A stretch of 53,121 bases of DNA from DASSSQ01 sp963839285 (GCA_963839285.1 CAWIUN010000011.1:1-53121), one strand, 5' to 3'; shown: positions 16,706 through 25,269, numbered from the stretch's first letter. Numbers and translations are program-made. The notes: generated by a model from the letters alone, not told the origin.

Positions 16706-16735
16706 AGTGTACAGCCACTGCTCGGGCTCTCGCAA
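16706..16735 (-). promoter_or_regulatory. groESL promoter (TTGCGA-N18-TACACT)
   Basis: On the minus strand TTGCGA (16730-16735) and TACACT (16706-16711) form -35 and -10 boxes with an 18-bp spacer. The -10 abuts the CIRCE repeat, so HrcA would block initiation. Confidence 0.75.
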
Positions 16736-16773
16736 GCACGTCGACGCATCCGGTTGGAATTCGTCGACTGTGT

Positions 16774-16779
16774 TACAAA
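16774..16779 (+). promoter_or_regulatory. Probable leaderless -10 box (TACAAA) of the Nudix gene
   Basis: TACAAA ends 6 nt before the GTG at 16786, and there is no ribosome-binding site between them. Confidence 0.42.
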
Positions 16780-16785
16780 GGTTGC

Positions 16786-17226
16786 GTGACGCGCGAGTTC
16801 TCGGCCGGCGGCGTGCTCGTGCGGCGTCTGCGCGGCGCCTGGATGTTCGCGGCGATCCGCCCGCAGGGGAAGCCGGCCGGCGTCTGGGCGCTGCCGAAGG
16901 GGCTGATCGACCCGGGCGAGTCGAGCCTCGAGACCGCGCTGCGGGAGGTCGAGGAGGAGACCGGCGCCCGCGGCGAGTCCCTCGGCCGGCTCGGCGACGT
17001 GCGCTACGTCTACACGCGGCGGGGGGAACGCGTCTTCAAGGTCGTCGTCTTCTTCCTCGTCCGCTACGGGGGCGGCAGGCTCGGGGCGATCGACGAGGCG
17101 ATGCGGCGCGAGGTGGCCGAGGTGCGCTGGCTGCCGCTCGCCGAGGCGACGGAGCTGCTCGCCTACAAGGGCGAGCGGACGATCGCGGAGAAGGCGCGGA
17201 CGATGCTCGCCGGGAACGCTCTATGA
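16786..17226 (+). CDS. Nudix hydrolase
   Basis: This 146-residue protein carries the Nudix box G-x5-E-x7-R-E-x2-E-E-x-G at about residues 42-64 (GLIDPGESSLETALREVEEETGA, split here by description), with the Glu residues that bind Mg2+. Nudix enzymes cleave nucleoside diphosphates linked to another moiety; the N-terminal SAGGVLVRRLRGAWMFAAIRP and WALPKGLI resemble the MutT/diadenosine polyphosphate hydrolase group. The substrate is not assigned. The start GTG at 16786 sits 6 nt after a TACAAA box. It is divergent from groESL, and its last codons contain the TATGAT box that could drive the ASCH gene. Confidence 0.9.
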   Translation: MTREFSAGGVLVRRLRGAWMFAAIRPQGKPAGVWALPKGLIDPGESSLETALREVEEETGARGESLGRLGDVRYVYTRRGERVFKVVVFFLVRYGGGRLGAIDEAMRREVAEVRWLPLAEATELLAYKGERTIAEKARTMLAGNAL

Positions 17227-17236
17227 TTGGCCCGCG

Positions 17237-17590
17237 GTGCCGTCCTACGCGCTCAACTTCTACTCGCCCGTCGTCGCGGACCAGCTCCGCTCGCACCGGA
17301 AGACGGCGACGATCCGGCTCGGCGACAAGTCGCGCAAGTACCAGAAGGGGATGATCGTCTCGGTGCTCGCCGGCGCCCGCTTCGGCCCGCGCGAGCGCGT
17401 CTTCGACGCGGTGGTCGACAAGGTCGAGGTCAAGCGCCTCTCCGACCTCTCGCCGCGCGAGATCGAGCACGACAACCCGGAGATCCGCCGGCCGGAGGAG
17501 ATGGCGCACTTCCTCTCGCAGCTGTACAACCGGCCGGTCACCGAGGAGGACACGGTGACCGTGATCCGCTTCAGCGCGATCCGCGGCTAG
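17237..17590 (+). CDS. ASCH-domain protein
   Basis: This 117-residue protein fits the ASCH (PUA-like) superfamily of small nucleic-acid-binding or RNA-processing proteins. The pattern is an N-terminal LNFYSPVVADQLRSHRKTATIRLGDKSRKYQKG, with the G-x-K-x-x-T-R-like segment, and beta strands around GMIVSVLAGARFG and DTVTVIRFSAI. No enzymatic residues are assignable. It lies 10 nt after the Nudix stop, with TATGAT 9 nt before the GTG start, so it may be cotranscribed or have its own promoter. Its stop codon shares a CTAG with the stop of the convergent membrane-protein gene. Confidence 0.78.
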   Translation: MPSYALNFYSPVVADQLRSHRKTATIRLGDKSRKYQKGMIVSVLAGARFGPRERVFDAVVDKVEVKRLSDLSPREIEHDNPEIRRPEEMAHFLSQLYNRPVTEEDTVTVIRFSAIRG

Positions 17591-18031
17591 CCTCCTTCCT
17601 CCTCCTCCGGCGGCGAGCGTGAACTCGATGCCGTTCAGCAGCAGGAAGACGAAGGTCGCGAGCAGCGAGGAGCAGAACCAGGCCGGCCAGCCGGTGACAA
17701 GCCACGGCACGAGGGCTCCTGCGCCGACGCCGCCGAGCACCGAGATGCTGTTGAGCGCGGCGGCGAGGAAGAGCATCTCCGTCCGGTCGCCCTCGGTCGA
17801 CTCGGCCCGGAAGCCGAGCGTCGCGACCGATTCGACGCAGACGAACGCGACCAGCGCGCCCGTCGCGTAGAGGAAGACCTCCCACGGCCTCGGCGTCCCG
17901 ACGAGCGCGGACGCGACGCCGAAGGTGGCGGTGATCATGATCGAGAAGCCGTAGGCGGGAGCGTTGTTGCGGATCGAGGTGCGTAGGCCCTCGCTGTAGG
18001 CCTCACCGCCCCTGTGGGTGATCCTCGCCAT
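17587..18031 (-). CDS. Four-helix membrane protein of unknown function (3' frame break)
   Basis: This protein of about 147 residues has four predicted transmembrane helices (YGFSIMITATFGVASALVG, FLYATGALVAFVCVESVATLG, LFLAAALNSISVLGGVGAGAL, WFCSSLLATFVFLLLNGIEF). I do not recognise a family. The frame runs into the ASCH gene without a stop unless one base is removed from the GGA repeats near 17600-17612; then it ends ...EEEEGG at 17587 and shares CTAG with the ASCH stop. That neat junction supports an indel error there. ATG at 18031 has no obvious ribosome-binding site or TANNNT box. Confidence 0.65.
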
Positions 18032-18073
18032 GCTGGCGCGGCTTCTCGCCGCGGCAACCGGAGCCGAAACGCG

Positions 18074-18346
18074 TCAGCGGCGGCGGATCGGCGTCCCGAA
18101 CAGCTCGCGGTCGCGCAGCGGCTTCCCGCAGGCCTCGCAGTCGACCGCGAAGACCGACGAGAACGGCGCCGAGCAGGCGGGGCAGCGGTGCAGGAGCGTG
18201 CCGCCGCACTGCGGGCATGCGGCCGGGAGCTCGGCCTCGAACTCCTCGAACCAGCGGCGCGCCGCGCCGCAGGAGAGGCAGAAGGCGACCCAGTCGCCGA
18301 GCACCTTGCGGCGCTCCTCCCGGAGCCAGTCGGCGGCCTTGCCCAT
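18074..18346 (-). CDS. Small zinc-ribbon protein, 90 aa
   Basis: This 90-residue protein has four C-x2-C knuckles: CLSC near residue 23, CPQC near 44, CPAC near 55 and CEAC near 70. They could form two zinc ribbons or one double-zinc module. The N-terminus is basic and helical (KAADWLREERRKVLGDW). No named family is recognised; such proteins often bind nucleic acids or other proteins, which is an inference. The ATG at 18346 has TAGGCT 6 nt upstream. It is followed, on the same strand and 42 nt on, by the four-helix membrane protein. Confidence 0.75.
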   Translation of the reverse strand: MGKAADWLREERRKVLGDWVAFCLSCGAARRWFEEFEAELPAACPQCGGTLLHRCPACSAPFSSVFAVDCEACGKPLRDRELFGTPIRRR

Positions 18347-18352
18347 GCACCG

Positions 18353-18358
18353 AGCCTA
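18353..18358 (-). promoter_or_regulatory. Probable leaderless -10 box (TAGGCT) of the zinc-ribbon gene
   Basis: TAGGCT on the minus strand ends 6 nt before the ATG at 18346. Confidence 0.5.
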
Positions 18359-18505
18359 GCGCCGGCGGTCCTGCGGCGGGCCGGGCGCGACCGCAGCACC
18401 TCCCGCTCCGCTCGACGAGGAGCGCTCGGGCGAGGGACCGCTCGTGCCCTGGACCGCAGTCGTTAGAGTTCATGCGGCCCTTTTCCGACCGACAGGGGAA
18501 TCCGC

Positions 18506-19552
18506 ATGGCGATTGCGCGCGAGGCCGAGCCCGTCGGCTCGCTCGGCGAAGTGAAGGAGGCAGGCCTCGACCGCGAGGACCTGCTCGGCATCTACCGGAA
18601 CATGCTGGTCACGCGCGGGGTCGAGGAGCGCGGCCACATCCTCTACCGGCAGGGCAAGATCCCCGGCTCCTTCTACACCGGGCGCGGGAACGAGGGTGCC
18701 GCGGTCGCGATCGCGACGGCGATGGAGCCCGACGACGTCGGCGCGCCGCTGCACCGCGACATGGGCGTCCACATCACGCGCGGCGTCGAGCCGTGGCGGA
18801 TCTTCGCGCAGTACATGGGCAGGGCCGACGGGCCGACGCACGGGCGCGACGGCAACGTCCACATGGCCGACGCGCGGCTGGGGCTGATCGCGATGGTCAG
18901 CCACCTGCCCGCGATGCTGCCCGTCGCGGTCGGGGCGGCGCTCGCCTTCCGGATCCGCGAGGAGAGGCGCGTCGCCGTCGGCTGGTTCGGCGAGGGCGCG
19001 GCCGCGCGCGGCGACACGCACGAGGCGATGAACTTCGCCGGCGTCCGCCGCCTGCCGATCGTCTTCATCTGCGACAACAACCAGTGGGCGTACTCGACGC
19101 CGACCCACCTCGAGTACGCGTGCGAGCACCTCGCCGACCGCGCCCAGGCCTACGGCTTCGACGGCGTCGTCGTCGACGGCACCGACGCGCTCGCCGTCTA
19201 CCGGGAGGCCCGGCGCGCGATCGAGAAGGCGCGCGAGGGCGGCGGCCCGACGCTGATCGAGTGCCTGACGCTCCGGATGGAGGGCCACGCCGTCCACGAC
19301 GACGCCTTCTACGTCCCGAAGGAGCTGTTCGAGGAGTGGGCCAGGCGCGACCCGATCGAGCGCTTCCGCGCCTTCCTGAAGGAGAACGCGGAGTTCTCGG
19401 ACGAGGAGGAGGAGCAGATCGGCGTCCAGGTCAAGAAGCTGCTGAACGAGGCGCTCCAGCGCGCGGAGGACTCGCCGATGCCCGACCCGGCGGACCTGAC
19501 GGAAGGCGTCTACGCGACGCCCGAGGACCTCGACACGCCGCACCACAAGTAG
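18506..19552 (+). CDS. 2-oxoacid dehydrogenase E1 component, alpha subunit
   Basis: This 348-residue protein is the thiamin-diphosphate E1 alpha subunit of a pyruvate, acetoin or branched-chain 2-oxoacid dehydrogenase complex. It has the N-terminal LYRQGKIPGSFYTGRGNEGAAV, HRDMGVHITRG near 83, GRDGNVHM near 113, and the ThDP/Mg motif starting GEGAAARGD at residue 162 and ending NNQWA at 191-195. The ATG follows AGGGGAA at good spacing, and a TAGAGT-like box lies about 40 nt upstream. It begins the operon E1alpha-E1beta-E2-FKBP-lipB. The substrate cannot be resolved from these residues. Confidence 0.93.
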   Translation: MAIAREAEPVGSLGEVKEAGLDREDLLGIYRNMLVTRGVEERGHILYRQGKIPGSFYTGRGNEGAAVAIATAMEPDDVGAPLHRDMGVHITRGVEPWRIFAQYMGRADGPTHGRDGNVHMADARLGLIAMVSHLPAMLPVAVGAALAFRIREERRVAVGWFGEGAAARGDTHEAMNFAGVRRLPIVFICDNNQWAYSTPTHLEYACEHLADRAQAYGFDGVVVDGTDALAVYREARRAIEKAREGGGPTLIECLTLRMEGHAVHDDAFYVPKELFEEWARRDPIERFRAFLKENAEFSDEEEEQIGVQVKKLLNEALQRAEDSPMPDPADLTEGVYATPEDLDTPHHK

Positions 19553-19562
19553 GGGGCCGACG

Positions 19563-20537
19563 ATGGCGGAGATGACCTACCTGCAGGCGATCAGCGACGG
19601 GCTCCGCGGCGAGATGCGCCGCGACGAGCGCGTCTTCGTGATCGGCGAGGACGTCGGCGTCTACGGCGGCGCCTTCAAGGTGACGCTCGGGTTCCAGGAG
19701 GAGTTCGGCCCCTGGCGCGTGCTCGACGCGCCGCTCTCGGAGACGGCGATCCTCGGCGGCGCGAGCGGCGCGGCGATGATGGGGATGCGCCCGGTCGCCG
19801 AGATGCAGTTCGCCGACTTCATCTCCTGCGGCTGGGACCACCTCGTCACGGTCGCCGCCAAGCAGCGCTGGCGCGCAGGCACGCCGGTGCCGATCGTCGT
19901 CCGGCTCCCGTCGGGCGGCGGCTTCTCCGGCGGCCCGTTCCACTCGCAGAACCCGGAGTCGTCGTTCGCGCACATCCCCGGGCTCAAGTGCGTCTGCCCG
20001 GCGACGCCCGAGGACGCGAAGGGCCTGCTGATCAGCGCGATCGAGGATCCGAACCCGGTGCTCTTCTTCGAGCACAAGCACCTCTACCGGCGGATCAAGG
20101 CGGACGTGCCCGAGGAGCGCTACACGGTGCCGATCGGCAAGGCCCGGACGCACCGCGAGGGCGACGACGTCTCGCTGATCACCTGGGGCGCGATGGTCTA
20201 CACGGCGGCCGAGGCGGCCAGGCAGCTCGAGGCGGACGGCGTCTCCGTCGAGATCGTCGACCTGCGCTCGGTGATGCCGTGGGACAAGGAGGCGGTGCTC
20301 GAGTCGGCGCGAAAGACGTCGAAGGTGCTGGTGCTGCACGAGGACACGCACACGGGCGGCTTCGGCGCCGAGATCGTCGCGACGATCGCCGAGGAGGCGT
20401 TCGAGGACCTCGACGCGCCGATCCGCCGGCTCACGGCGCCCGACACGCCGGTGCCGTTTTCGCCGCCGCTCGAGAAGGCATTCATTCCCCAGGTCGAGGA
20501 CGTCGTCGCCGGTCTGAGACAGCTGGCCGAGTACTAG
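19563..20537 (+). CDS. 2-oxoacid dehydrogenase E1 component, beta subunit
   Basis: This 324-residue protein is the E1 beta partner. It contains the transketolase-like pyrimidine-binding domain (VFVIGEDVGVYGGAFKVT, PLSETAILGGASGAAMMGMRPVAEMQF) and a C-terminal domain with VLVLHEDTHTGGFGAEIVA and PDTPVPFSPPLEKAFIP. With the alpha subunit it would form an alpha2beta2 tetramer that decarboxylates the 2-oxoacid and passes the acyl group to lipoyl-E2. It starts 10 nt after the E1 alpha stop and ends 14 nt before the E2 start, so the three are one transcription unit. Confidence 0.94.
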   Translation: MAEMTYLQAISDGLRGEMRRDERVFVIGEDVGVYGGAFKVTLGFQEEFGPWRVLDAPLSETAILGGASGAAMMGMRPVAEMQFADFISCGWDHLVTVAAKQRWRAGTPVPIVVRLPSGGGFSGGPFHSQNPESSFAHIPGLKCVCPATPEDAKGLLISAIEDPNPVLFFEHKHLYRRIKADVPEERYTVPIGKARTHREGDDVSLITWGAMVYTAAEAARQLEADGVSVEIVDLRSVMPWDKEAVLESARKTSKVLVLHEDTHTGGFGAEIVATIAEEAFEDLDAPIRRLTAPDTPVPFSPPLEKAFIPQVEDVVAGLRQLAEY

Positions 20538-20551
20538 GAGGGAGCACCACC

Positions 20552-22223
20552 GTGGCAACCGGAACCGCGATCGACGTCGTGATGCCCCAGATGGGCGTGT
20601 CCGTGTCCGAGGGCACGATCACGAAGTGGCTCAAGCAGGAGGGCGAGCCCGTCCAGGCGGACGAGCCGCTGCTCGAGATCTCGACGGACAAGGTCGACAC
20701 CGAGGTTCCGAGCCCCGGCTCGGGCGTCGTCCAGCAGATCCTCGTCCAGGAGGGCGAGACGGTCGAGGTCGGCACCCGGCTCGCGGTGCTCGCGCCCGAG
20801 GGCGCAGCCGCGGCGCCGCAGGAGGCCCCGCCCGCACCCGCGACCCAGGGCGCCGCCGACGAGGCGATGGCCGCGGCCGACGAGGGGGTCGGCGCAGTCG
20901 CCGAGGCGGCCGAGCCGCGGGGGCCCCGAGCCGCAGGGAGCGGAGCCGCAGGGAGCAGAGCCGCAGGCGGCCGCGCAGCCTGCCGCGCCGCAGCAGCAGC
21001 CCGCCGCGCCGCAGCAGCAGGCCGAGCCCGCGCCCGCCAACGGCGGCGGCGAGGGGAAGTCGTTCGTCTCGCCCGTCGTCGCGCGGATCGCCTCCGAGCA
21101 CGGCGTCGACGTCTCGCAGGTCTCCGGCACGGGCAACGGCGGCCGCGTCACCAAGAAGGACATCCTCGCCTTCATCGAGGGCGGCGGCGCCGAGCAGCAG
21201 GCGGCCGAACCGGAGCAGCAGCCGCAGGCGCCCGCGCCGCAGCAGCAAGCGCCGGAGCAGCAGCAGCCGCAGGCCGCGCCGCAGCAGCCGCAGGCCGCGC
21301 CGCAGCAGCCAGGCCGCAGCGCCGCAGCAGCGCGGCAGCCGCAGGCCGCGCCGCAGCAGCCGCAGGCCGCGCCGCAGCAGGCTCAGGCGCCGGCGCCGCA
21401 GCAGCCGGCGGAACAGCCGCAGCAGCAGGCCGCGCCCCCGGCGCAGGCCCCGCAGCCGCAGGCCCCGGCGAGGCCGGCGCCGCAGCCGGAGATGGACATC
21501 CCGGCGCTCGAGGGCGAGCAGATCGACGCGATGTCCGCGATGCGTCGCGGGATCGCCGACCACATGCGCCGCTCGCTCGACACCGCCGCGCACGTCACGA
21601 GCGCGATCGAGGTCGACATGTCGAAGGTGGTCGCGATCCGCGAGAAGCTGAAGAAGGAGTTCCAGGCCTCCTACGGCGTCAACCCGACCTACCTGGCGTT
21701 CGTCGCCCGGGCGGCGGTCGAGACGCTGCGCGACTACCCGTTCGTGAACGGCGAGATCCGCGGCGACAAGATCGTCACCAAGCAGTTCGTCAACCTCGGC
21801 TTCGCGGTCGAGCTGGCGGACGGCAAGGGCCTGATCGTGCCGGTCGTCAAGAGCGCCGAGCAGCTGAACCTGCTCGGGATGGCCCGCGGGATCGCCGACA
21901 TCGCGGGCCGCGCCCGCTCGAAGCAGCTGCTCCCGGACGACGTCGCAGGCGGCACGTTCACGATCACGAACCCCGGCGGCTACGGCACCTTCCACGGGAC
22001 GCCGATCATCAGCCAGCCGCAGAGCGGCATCCTCGGCACCTATGCGCTCGTCAAGCGGCCGTGGGTGGTCGAGGACGACCTGGGTCAGGACGTGATCGCG
22101 ATCCGGCCGATCATGAACATCACGCTCACGTACGACCACCGGCTCGTCGACGGCGCCTACGCCGGCCGCTTCCTGCGCGACCTGAAGCAGCGGCTCGAGA
22201 GCTGGGAAGAGTCGAACTACTAG
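20552..22223 (+). CDS. Dihydrolipoamide acyltransferase (E2) with long Pro/Gln/Ala linker (frame broken)
   Basis: Read across indels this is an E2 protein of about 556 residues. The lipoyl domain has the modified lysine in EISTDKVDTEV (Lys47). Next comes a long Ala/Pro/Gln linker, the E1/E3-binding domain (SPVVARIASEHGVDVSQVSGTG...VTKKDIL), a second Gln/Pro/Ala linker of roughly 100 residues, and the acyltransferase domain with DHRLVDGAYAGRF. The break is at the G/C run near 20926-20935, and a short stretch at 21308-21340 may hold two compensating indels. The GTG start follows GAGGGAG. E2 forms the complex core and carries lipoate, which LipB/LipA in this region would install. Confidence 0.92.
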
Positions 22224-22225
22224 GC

Positions 22226-22600
22226 GTGGCGCTCGAGCGGCCGCAGCTGGACAAGCCCGAGGGGGACATCCCCTTCGAGCTCGCCGTCGACGACCTCGTG
22301 GTCGGCGACGGCGACGAGGCGGTCGCCGGCACGAAGGTGACCGTCCACTACGTCGGCGTGGCCTTTCGCAGCGGCGAGGAGTTCGACGCCTCCTGGAACC
22401 GCGGCCAGCCGTTCACCTTCAGGCTCGGCAAGGGGCAGGTGATCCCCGGCTGGGACCAGGGCGTGCAGGGGATGCGCGTCGGCGGCCGCCGCAAGCTGAC
22501 GATCCCGTCGGCGCAGGCCTACGGCGCCCGCGGCGCGGGAGCGGCGATCCAGCCGCACGAGCCGCTCGTCTTCGTCGTCGACCTGCTGGCGGTCGAGTGA
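22226..22600 (+). CDS. FKBP-type peptidyl-prolyl cis-trans isomerase
   Basis: This 124-residue protein is a single FKBP domain. It has GTKVTVHYVGVAFRSGEEFDASW, FRLGKGQVIPGWDQGVQGMRVGGRR, and the C-terminal GARG...IQPHEPLVFVVDLL, with the aromatic pocket residues (Tyr, Phe, Trp, Ile) in place. It catalyses rotation about X-Pro bonds. No signal peptide is present, so it is cytosolic. GTG starts 2 nt after the E2 stop and the gene overlaps lipB by 4 nt, making it part of the dehydrogenase operon. Location next to the Pro-rich E2 suggests, but does not prove, E2 as client. Confidence 0.93.
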   Translation: MALERPQLDKPEGDIPFELAVDDLVVGDGDEAVAGTKVTVHYVGVAFRSGEEFDASWNRGQPFTFRLGKGQVIPGWDQGVQGMRVGGRRKLTIPSAQAYGARGAGAAIQPHEPLVFVVDLLAVE

Positions 22601-23268
22601 CCGGCCACGTCCTCCAGCTCGGCCGCGTCCCCTACGGCGAGGCCTGGGAGCTGCAGCGGCAGCTGGCGGCGGAGGTGCTCGAGGGCGCCCGTCCCGACAC
22701 CGTGCTCTTCCTCGAGCACCCGCCCGTGATCACGCTCGGCCGGCGCACCGACGAGCAGGCCGAGCTGCACGTGCCCGCCGGAGCCGAGGTCGACGTGGTC
22801 GAGACCGACCGCGGCGGCAAGTCCACCTTCCACGGCCCCGGCCAGCTCGTCTGCTACCCGATCCTCGACCTGCGCCGGCACGGCAAGGACGTCAAGCGCT
22901 ACGTCCGCGAGCTCGAGGACGCGATCATCCGCACGCTCGGCGCCTTCGATCTCGACGCGGGGCGGCTCGAGGGGCTGACCGGCGTCTGGCTGGAGCGGCC
23001 GCCGCGCAAGATCGCCTCGATCGGCGTCCACATCTCGCGCTGGGTGACGACGCACGGCTACGCGCTCAACGTCGACCTCGACCCGGCGCCGTTCACGCAG
23101 TGGATCACGGCCTGCGGGCTCGAGGACGCGCTCTTCACGACGATGGCGCGGGAGCTCGGCCGCCCCGTCGCCGTCGACGACGTGCGCGCCTCGGCCGCCG
23201 ACGCGCTCGCCGCGGTCTTCGGGCTCGAGCTCGAGCCGGTCGCCTTCGAGCCGCTCGCGACGCGCTAG
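22597..23268 (+). CDS. lipB: Octanoyltransferase LipB
   Basis: This 223-residue protein is LipB, which transfers octanoyl from acyl carrier protein to the lipoyl-domain lysine of E2 and related proteins. The substrate loop RGGKSTFHGPGQ is at residues 72-83, KIASIGVHISRWVTTHGYALNV contains catalytic Lys138, and ITACGLED contains the acyl-accepting Cys173. GTG at 22597 overlaps the FKBP stop by 4 nt, so translation is probably coupled. LipA, which inserts the sulfurs, is encoded about 2.1 kb further on, after an intervening TetR/MFS pair on the other strand. Confidence 0.96.
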   Translation: MTGHVLQLGRVPYGEAWELQRQLAAEVLEGARPDTVLFLEHPPVITLGRRTDEQAELHVPAGAEVDVVETDRGGKSTFHGPGQLVCYPILDLRRHGKDVKRYVRELEDAIIRTLGAFDLDAGRLEGLTGVWLERPPRKIASIGVHISRWVTTHGYALNVDLDPAPFTQWITACGLEDALFTTMARELGRPVAVDDVRASAADALAAVFGLELEPVAFEPLATR

Positions 23269-23282
23269 AGACCCGCGGCGCG

Positions 23283-23813
23283 TCAGACGCCGGGGACCGC
23301 CAGCCCGGCGAGCACGACCTCGACGTGCCGGCGCCAGCGGTCGGGCGGGGCGGCCTTGATCGCCGCGCCGAGCAGCGCCTCGACGTCGTCGGGCGTGACG
23401 TCGGCGCGAACCGCCCCGGCGGCCTGCGCCCGGGCGACGAGCCGGGAGCCCGCCTCGTGCAGCGCCGCCGACCCCGGCAGCTCGCCGCCGCGGGCGAGGC
23501 AGTCGTGCAGGCCGCGGTCGCGGGCGTGCAGCTCGGCGACCTGCCAGACGAAGTCCTCGAAGGCGGCGCCGACGTCGTCGCGCGCGAGGGCGGCCTCCGC
23601 CAGCAGGGCGAGCTCGCGGAGCCGCTCCTCGACGACGGCCGCGATCAGCGCGTCCTTGGTCGGGAAGCGGCGGAAGACGGTCGCGTGGCCGACCCCGGCG
23701 CGGCGCGCGATCTCGTCGACGCTGACGCCGGGGCCTCCCTCCGCGAACGCCTCCGCCGCCGCCTCGAGGACGCGGTCGAGGTTCCGACGGGCGTCCGCCC
23801 GCAGCTGCGCCAT
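23283..23813 (-). CDS. TetR-family transcriptional regulator
   Basis: This 176-residue protein has the TetR N-terminal helix-turn-helix (RVLEAAAEAFAEGG, SVDEIARRAGVGHATVFRRFPTKDALI, residues about 12-55) and a helical ligand-binding C-terminal domain. ATG at 23813 overlaps the stop of the MFS gene (TGATG), so regulator and pump are translationally coupled. This is the usual arrangement for a self-regulated drug-efflux unit. A TetR-like inverted repeat (25270-25289) lies before the MFS start and is the probable operator. The ligand is unknown. Confidence 0.9.
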   Translation of the reverse strand: MAQLRADARRNLDRVLEAAAEAFAEGGPGVSVDEIARRAGVGHATVFRRFPTKDALIAAVVEERLRELALLAEAALARDDVGAAFEDFVWQVAELHARDRGLHDCLARGGELPGSAALHEAGSRLVARAQAAGAVRADVTPDDVEALLGAAIKAAPPDRWRRHVEVVLAGLAVPGV

Positions 23814-25255
23814 CAGATCCCGGCCAGCGCCGGCTCGCCCTCGGCCGCCTCGGCCTCGATCCGGGCGACGTGCCGGCTCCGCAGCAGCGCGACCATGACG
23901 ACGAGCCCGGCGAGCACGAAGAGCGCGCCGCCCGCGAAGGCCCAGTGGAAGCCGCGCACGAGCGCCGCCGCGTCGTCGGCGCCGCCGGCGGCCGAGGTCC
24001 GGCTCGCCGCGATCGTCGAGAGGATCGCGAGCCCGAGCGCGCCGCCGATCTGCTGCGAGGTGTTGAAGAGCCCGGACGCGAGCCCCTGGTCCTCGTCCTC
24101 GAGCCCGGTCGTGGCGACGAGGGTCAGCGGCATGAAGACGGCGCCCATCCCGAGCGAGGAGAGCAGGATCGACGGCAGCACGTCGGCGGCGTAGGTGCCG
24201 TCGACGGGCAGCTGGGTCAGCAGGCCCATCCCGATCACGGTCAGGATCATCCCCGCCGCCGCGATCGGCCGCACGCCGATCCGCGGCGCGAACTGCGAGG
24301 CGATCCCGGCCGAGACCATGATCCCGGCCGTGAAGGGCAGGAACGCGAGACCCGCCTTCAGGGGCCCGTAGCCGAGCACGCGCTGGATGTAGAGCGTGTT
24401 GAAGAAGAACATCGCGAACATGCCCGACGCGACCAGGAACATGACCACGTTCGCGGTCGAGAGCGAGCGCGTCCGGAAGATCGAGAGCCGGACGAGCGGC
24501 GCCTTCGCGCGCAGCTCGATCAGGACGAACGAGCCGAGCAGCCCGATCGCGAGGGCGAAGAACGCGATCGTCGTCGCCGAGGTCCAGCCGTCGGTCTCCG
24601 CCTTCACGATCGCGTAGACGAGCGCCATCAGGCCGCCGGTGACGGTGACCGCGCCGGCGATGTCGTAGCTCCCGTGCGCGTTCTCGTCGCGGGACTCGGG
24701 GACGAGCCGCAGCGAGAGCACGAAGGCGACGATCCCCACCGGGACGTTGACGAAGAAGATCCAGGGCCACGAGAACGACTGCGTCAGGACGCCGCCCAGG
24801 ATCAGGCCGACCGCCGAGCCGCCGATCGCGATCGCCGCCCAGACGCCGAGCGCGCGCGCGCGCTCCTTCCCCTCGGCGAAGGTGGTCGAGATGATCGACA
24901 GCGCCGCCGGCGAGATCAGCGCCGCGCCGAGGCCCTGCAGCGCCCGCGAGCCGATCAGCATGCCCTCGTTGACGGCGAGCCCGTTCAGCAGCGAGGCGAC
25001 GGTGAAGATGACGAGCCCGATCAGGAACAGCCGCTTGCGCCCGAGCAGGTCGCCGAGCCGGCCGCCGAGCAGCAGGAAGCCGCCGAAGACGAGCGTGTAG
25101 CCGTTGATGATCCACTGCAGGTTGGCCTCGGAGAGGTCGAGATCCTTCTGGATCGACGGCAGCGCGACGTTCACGATCGTCGCGTCGAGGATGACCATGA
25201 ACTGCGCGAGGCAGATCAGGACGAGGACGACCCAGGGGTTGGTGGTGTGACGCAT
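23813..25255 (-). CDS. MFS drug transporter, DHA2 family (14 TM)
   Basis: This 480-residue protein is an EmrB/QacA-type (DHA2) proton-driven exporter with about 14 transmembrane helices. Helix 1 carries LAQFMVILDATIVNVALPSIQ, the typical motif D1. Motif A appears as GGRLGDLLGRKRLF near residue 70, and motif C-like GGSAVGLILGGVLTQSFSWPWIFFVNVP follows. ATG at 25255 follows the ribosome-binding site AAGGAG, and is preferred to the upstream GTG/ATG that would overlap the operator. It probably exports a toxic small molecule; the substrate is unknown. The TetR gene follows and overlaps it. Confidence 0.92.
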   Translation of the reverse strand: MRHTTNPWVVLVLICLAQFMVILDATIVNVALPSIQKDLDLSEANLQWIINGYTLVFGGFLLLGGRLGDLLGRKRLFLIGLVIFTVASLLNGLAVNEGMLIGSRALQGLGAALISPAALSIISTTFAEGKERARALGVWAAIAIGGSAVGLILGGVLTQSFSWPWIFFVNVPVGIVAFVLSLRLVPESRDENAHGSYDIAGAVTVTGGLMALVYAIVKAETDGWTSATTIAFFALAIGLLGSFVLIELRAKAPLVRLSIFRTRSLSTANVVMFLVASGMFAMFFFNTLYIQRVLGYGPLKAGLAFLPFTAGIMVSAGIASQFAPRIGVRPIAAAGMILTVIGMGLLTQLPVDGTYAADVLPSILLSSLGMGAVFMPLTLVATTGLEDEDQGLASGLFNTSQQIGGALGLAILSTIAASRTSAAGGADDAAALVRGFHWAFAGGALFVLAGLVVMVALLRSRHVARIEAEAAEGEPALAGI

Positions 25256-25269
25256 GCGGCTCCTTCGAA

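Noticed and set aside
20930..21480. Gln/Ala/Pro-rich stretch in E2 considered as a separate repeat protein or mobile insertion
   Set aside because: It lies between recognisable lipoyl, E1/E3-binding and catalytic domains, where E2 proteins normally have flexible linkers.
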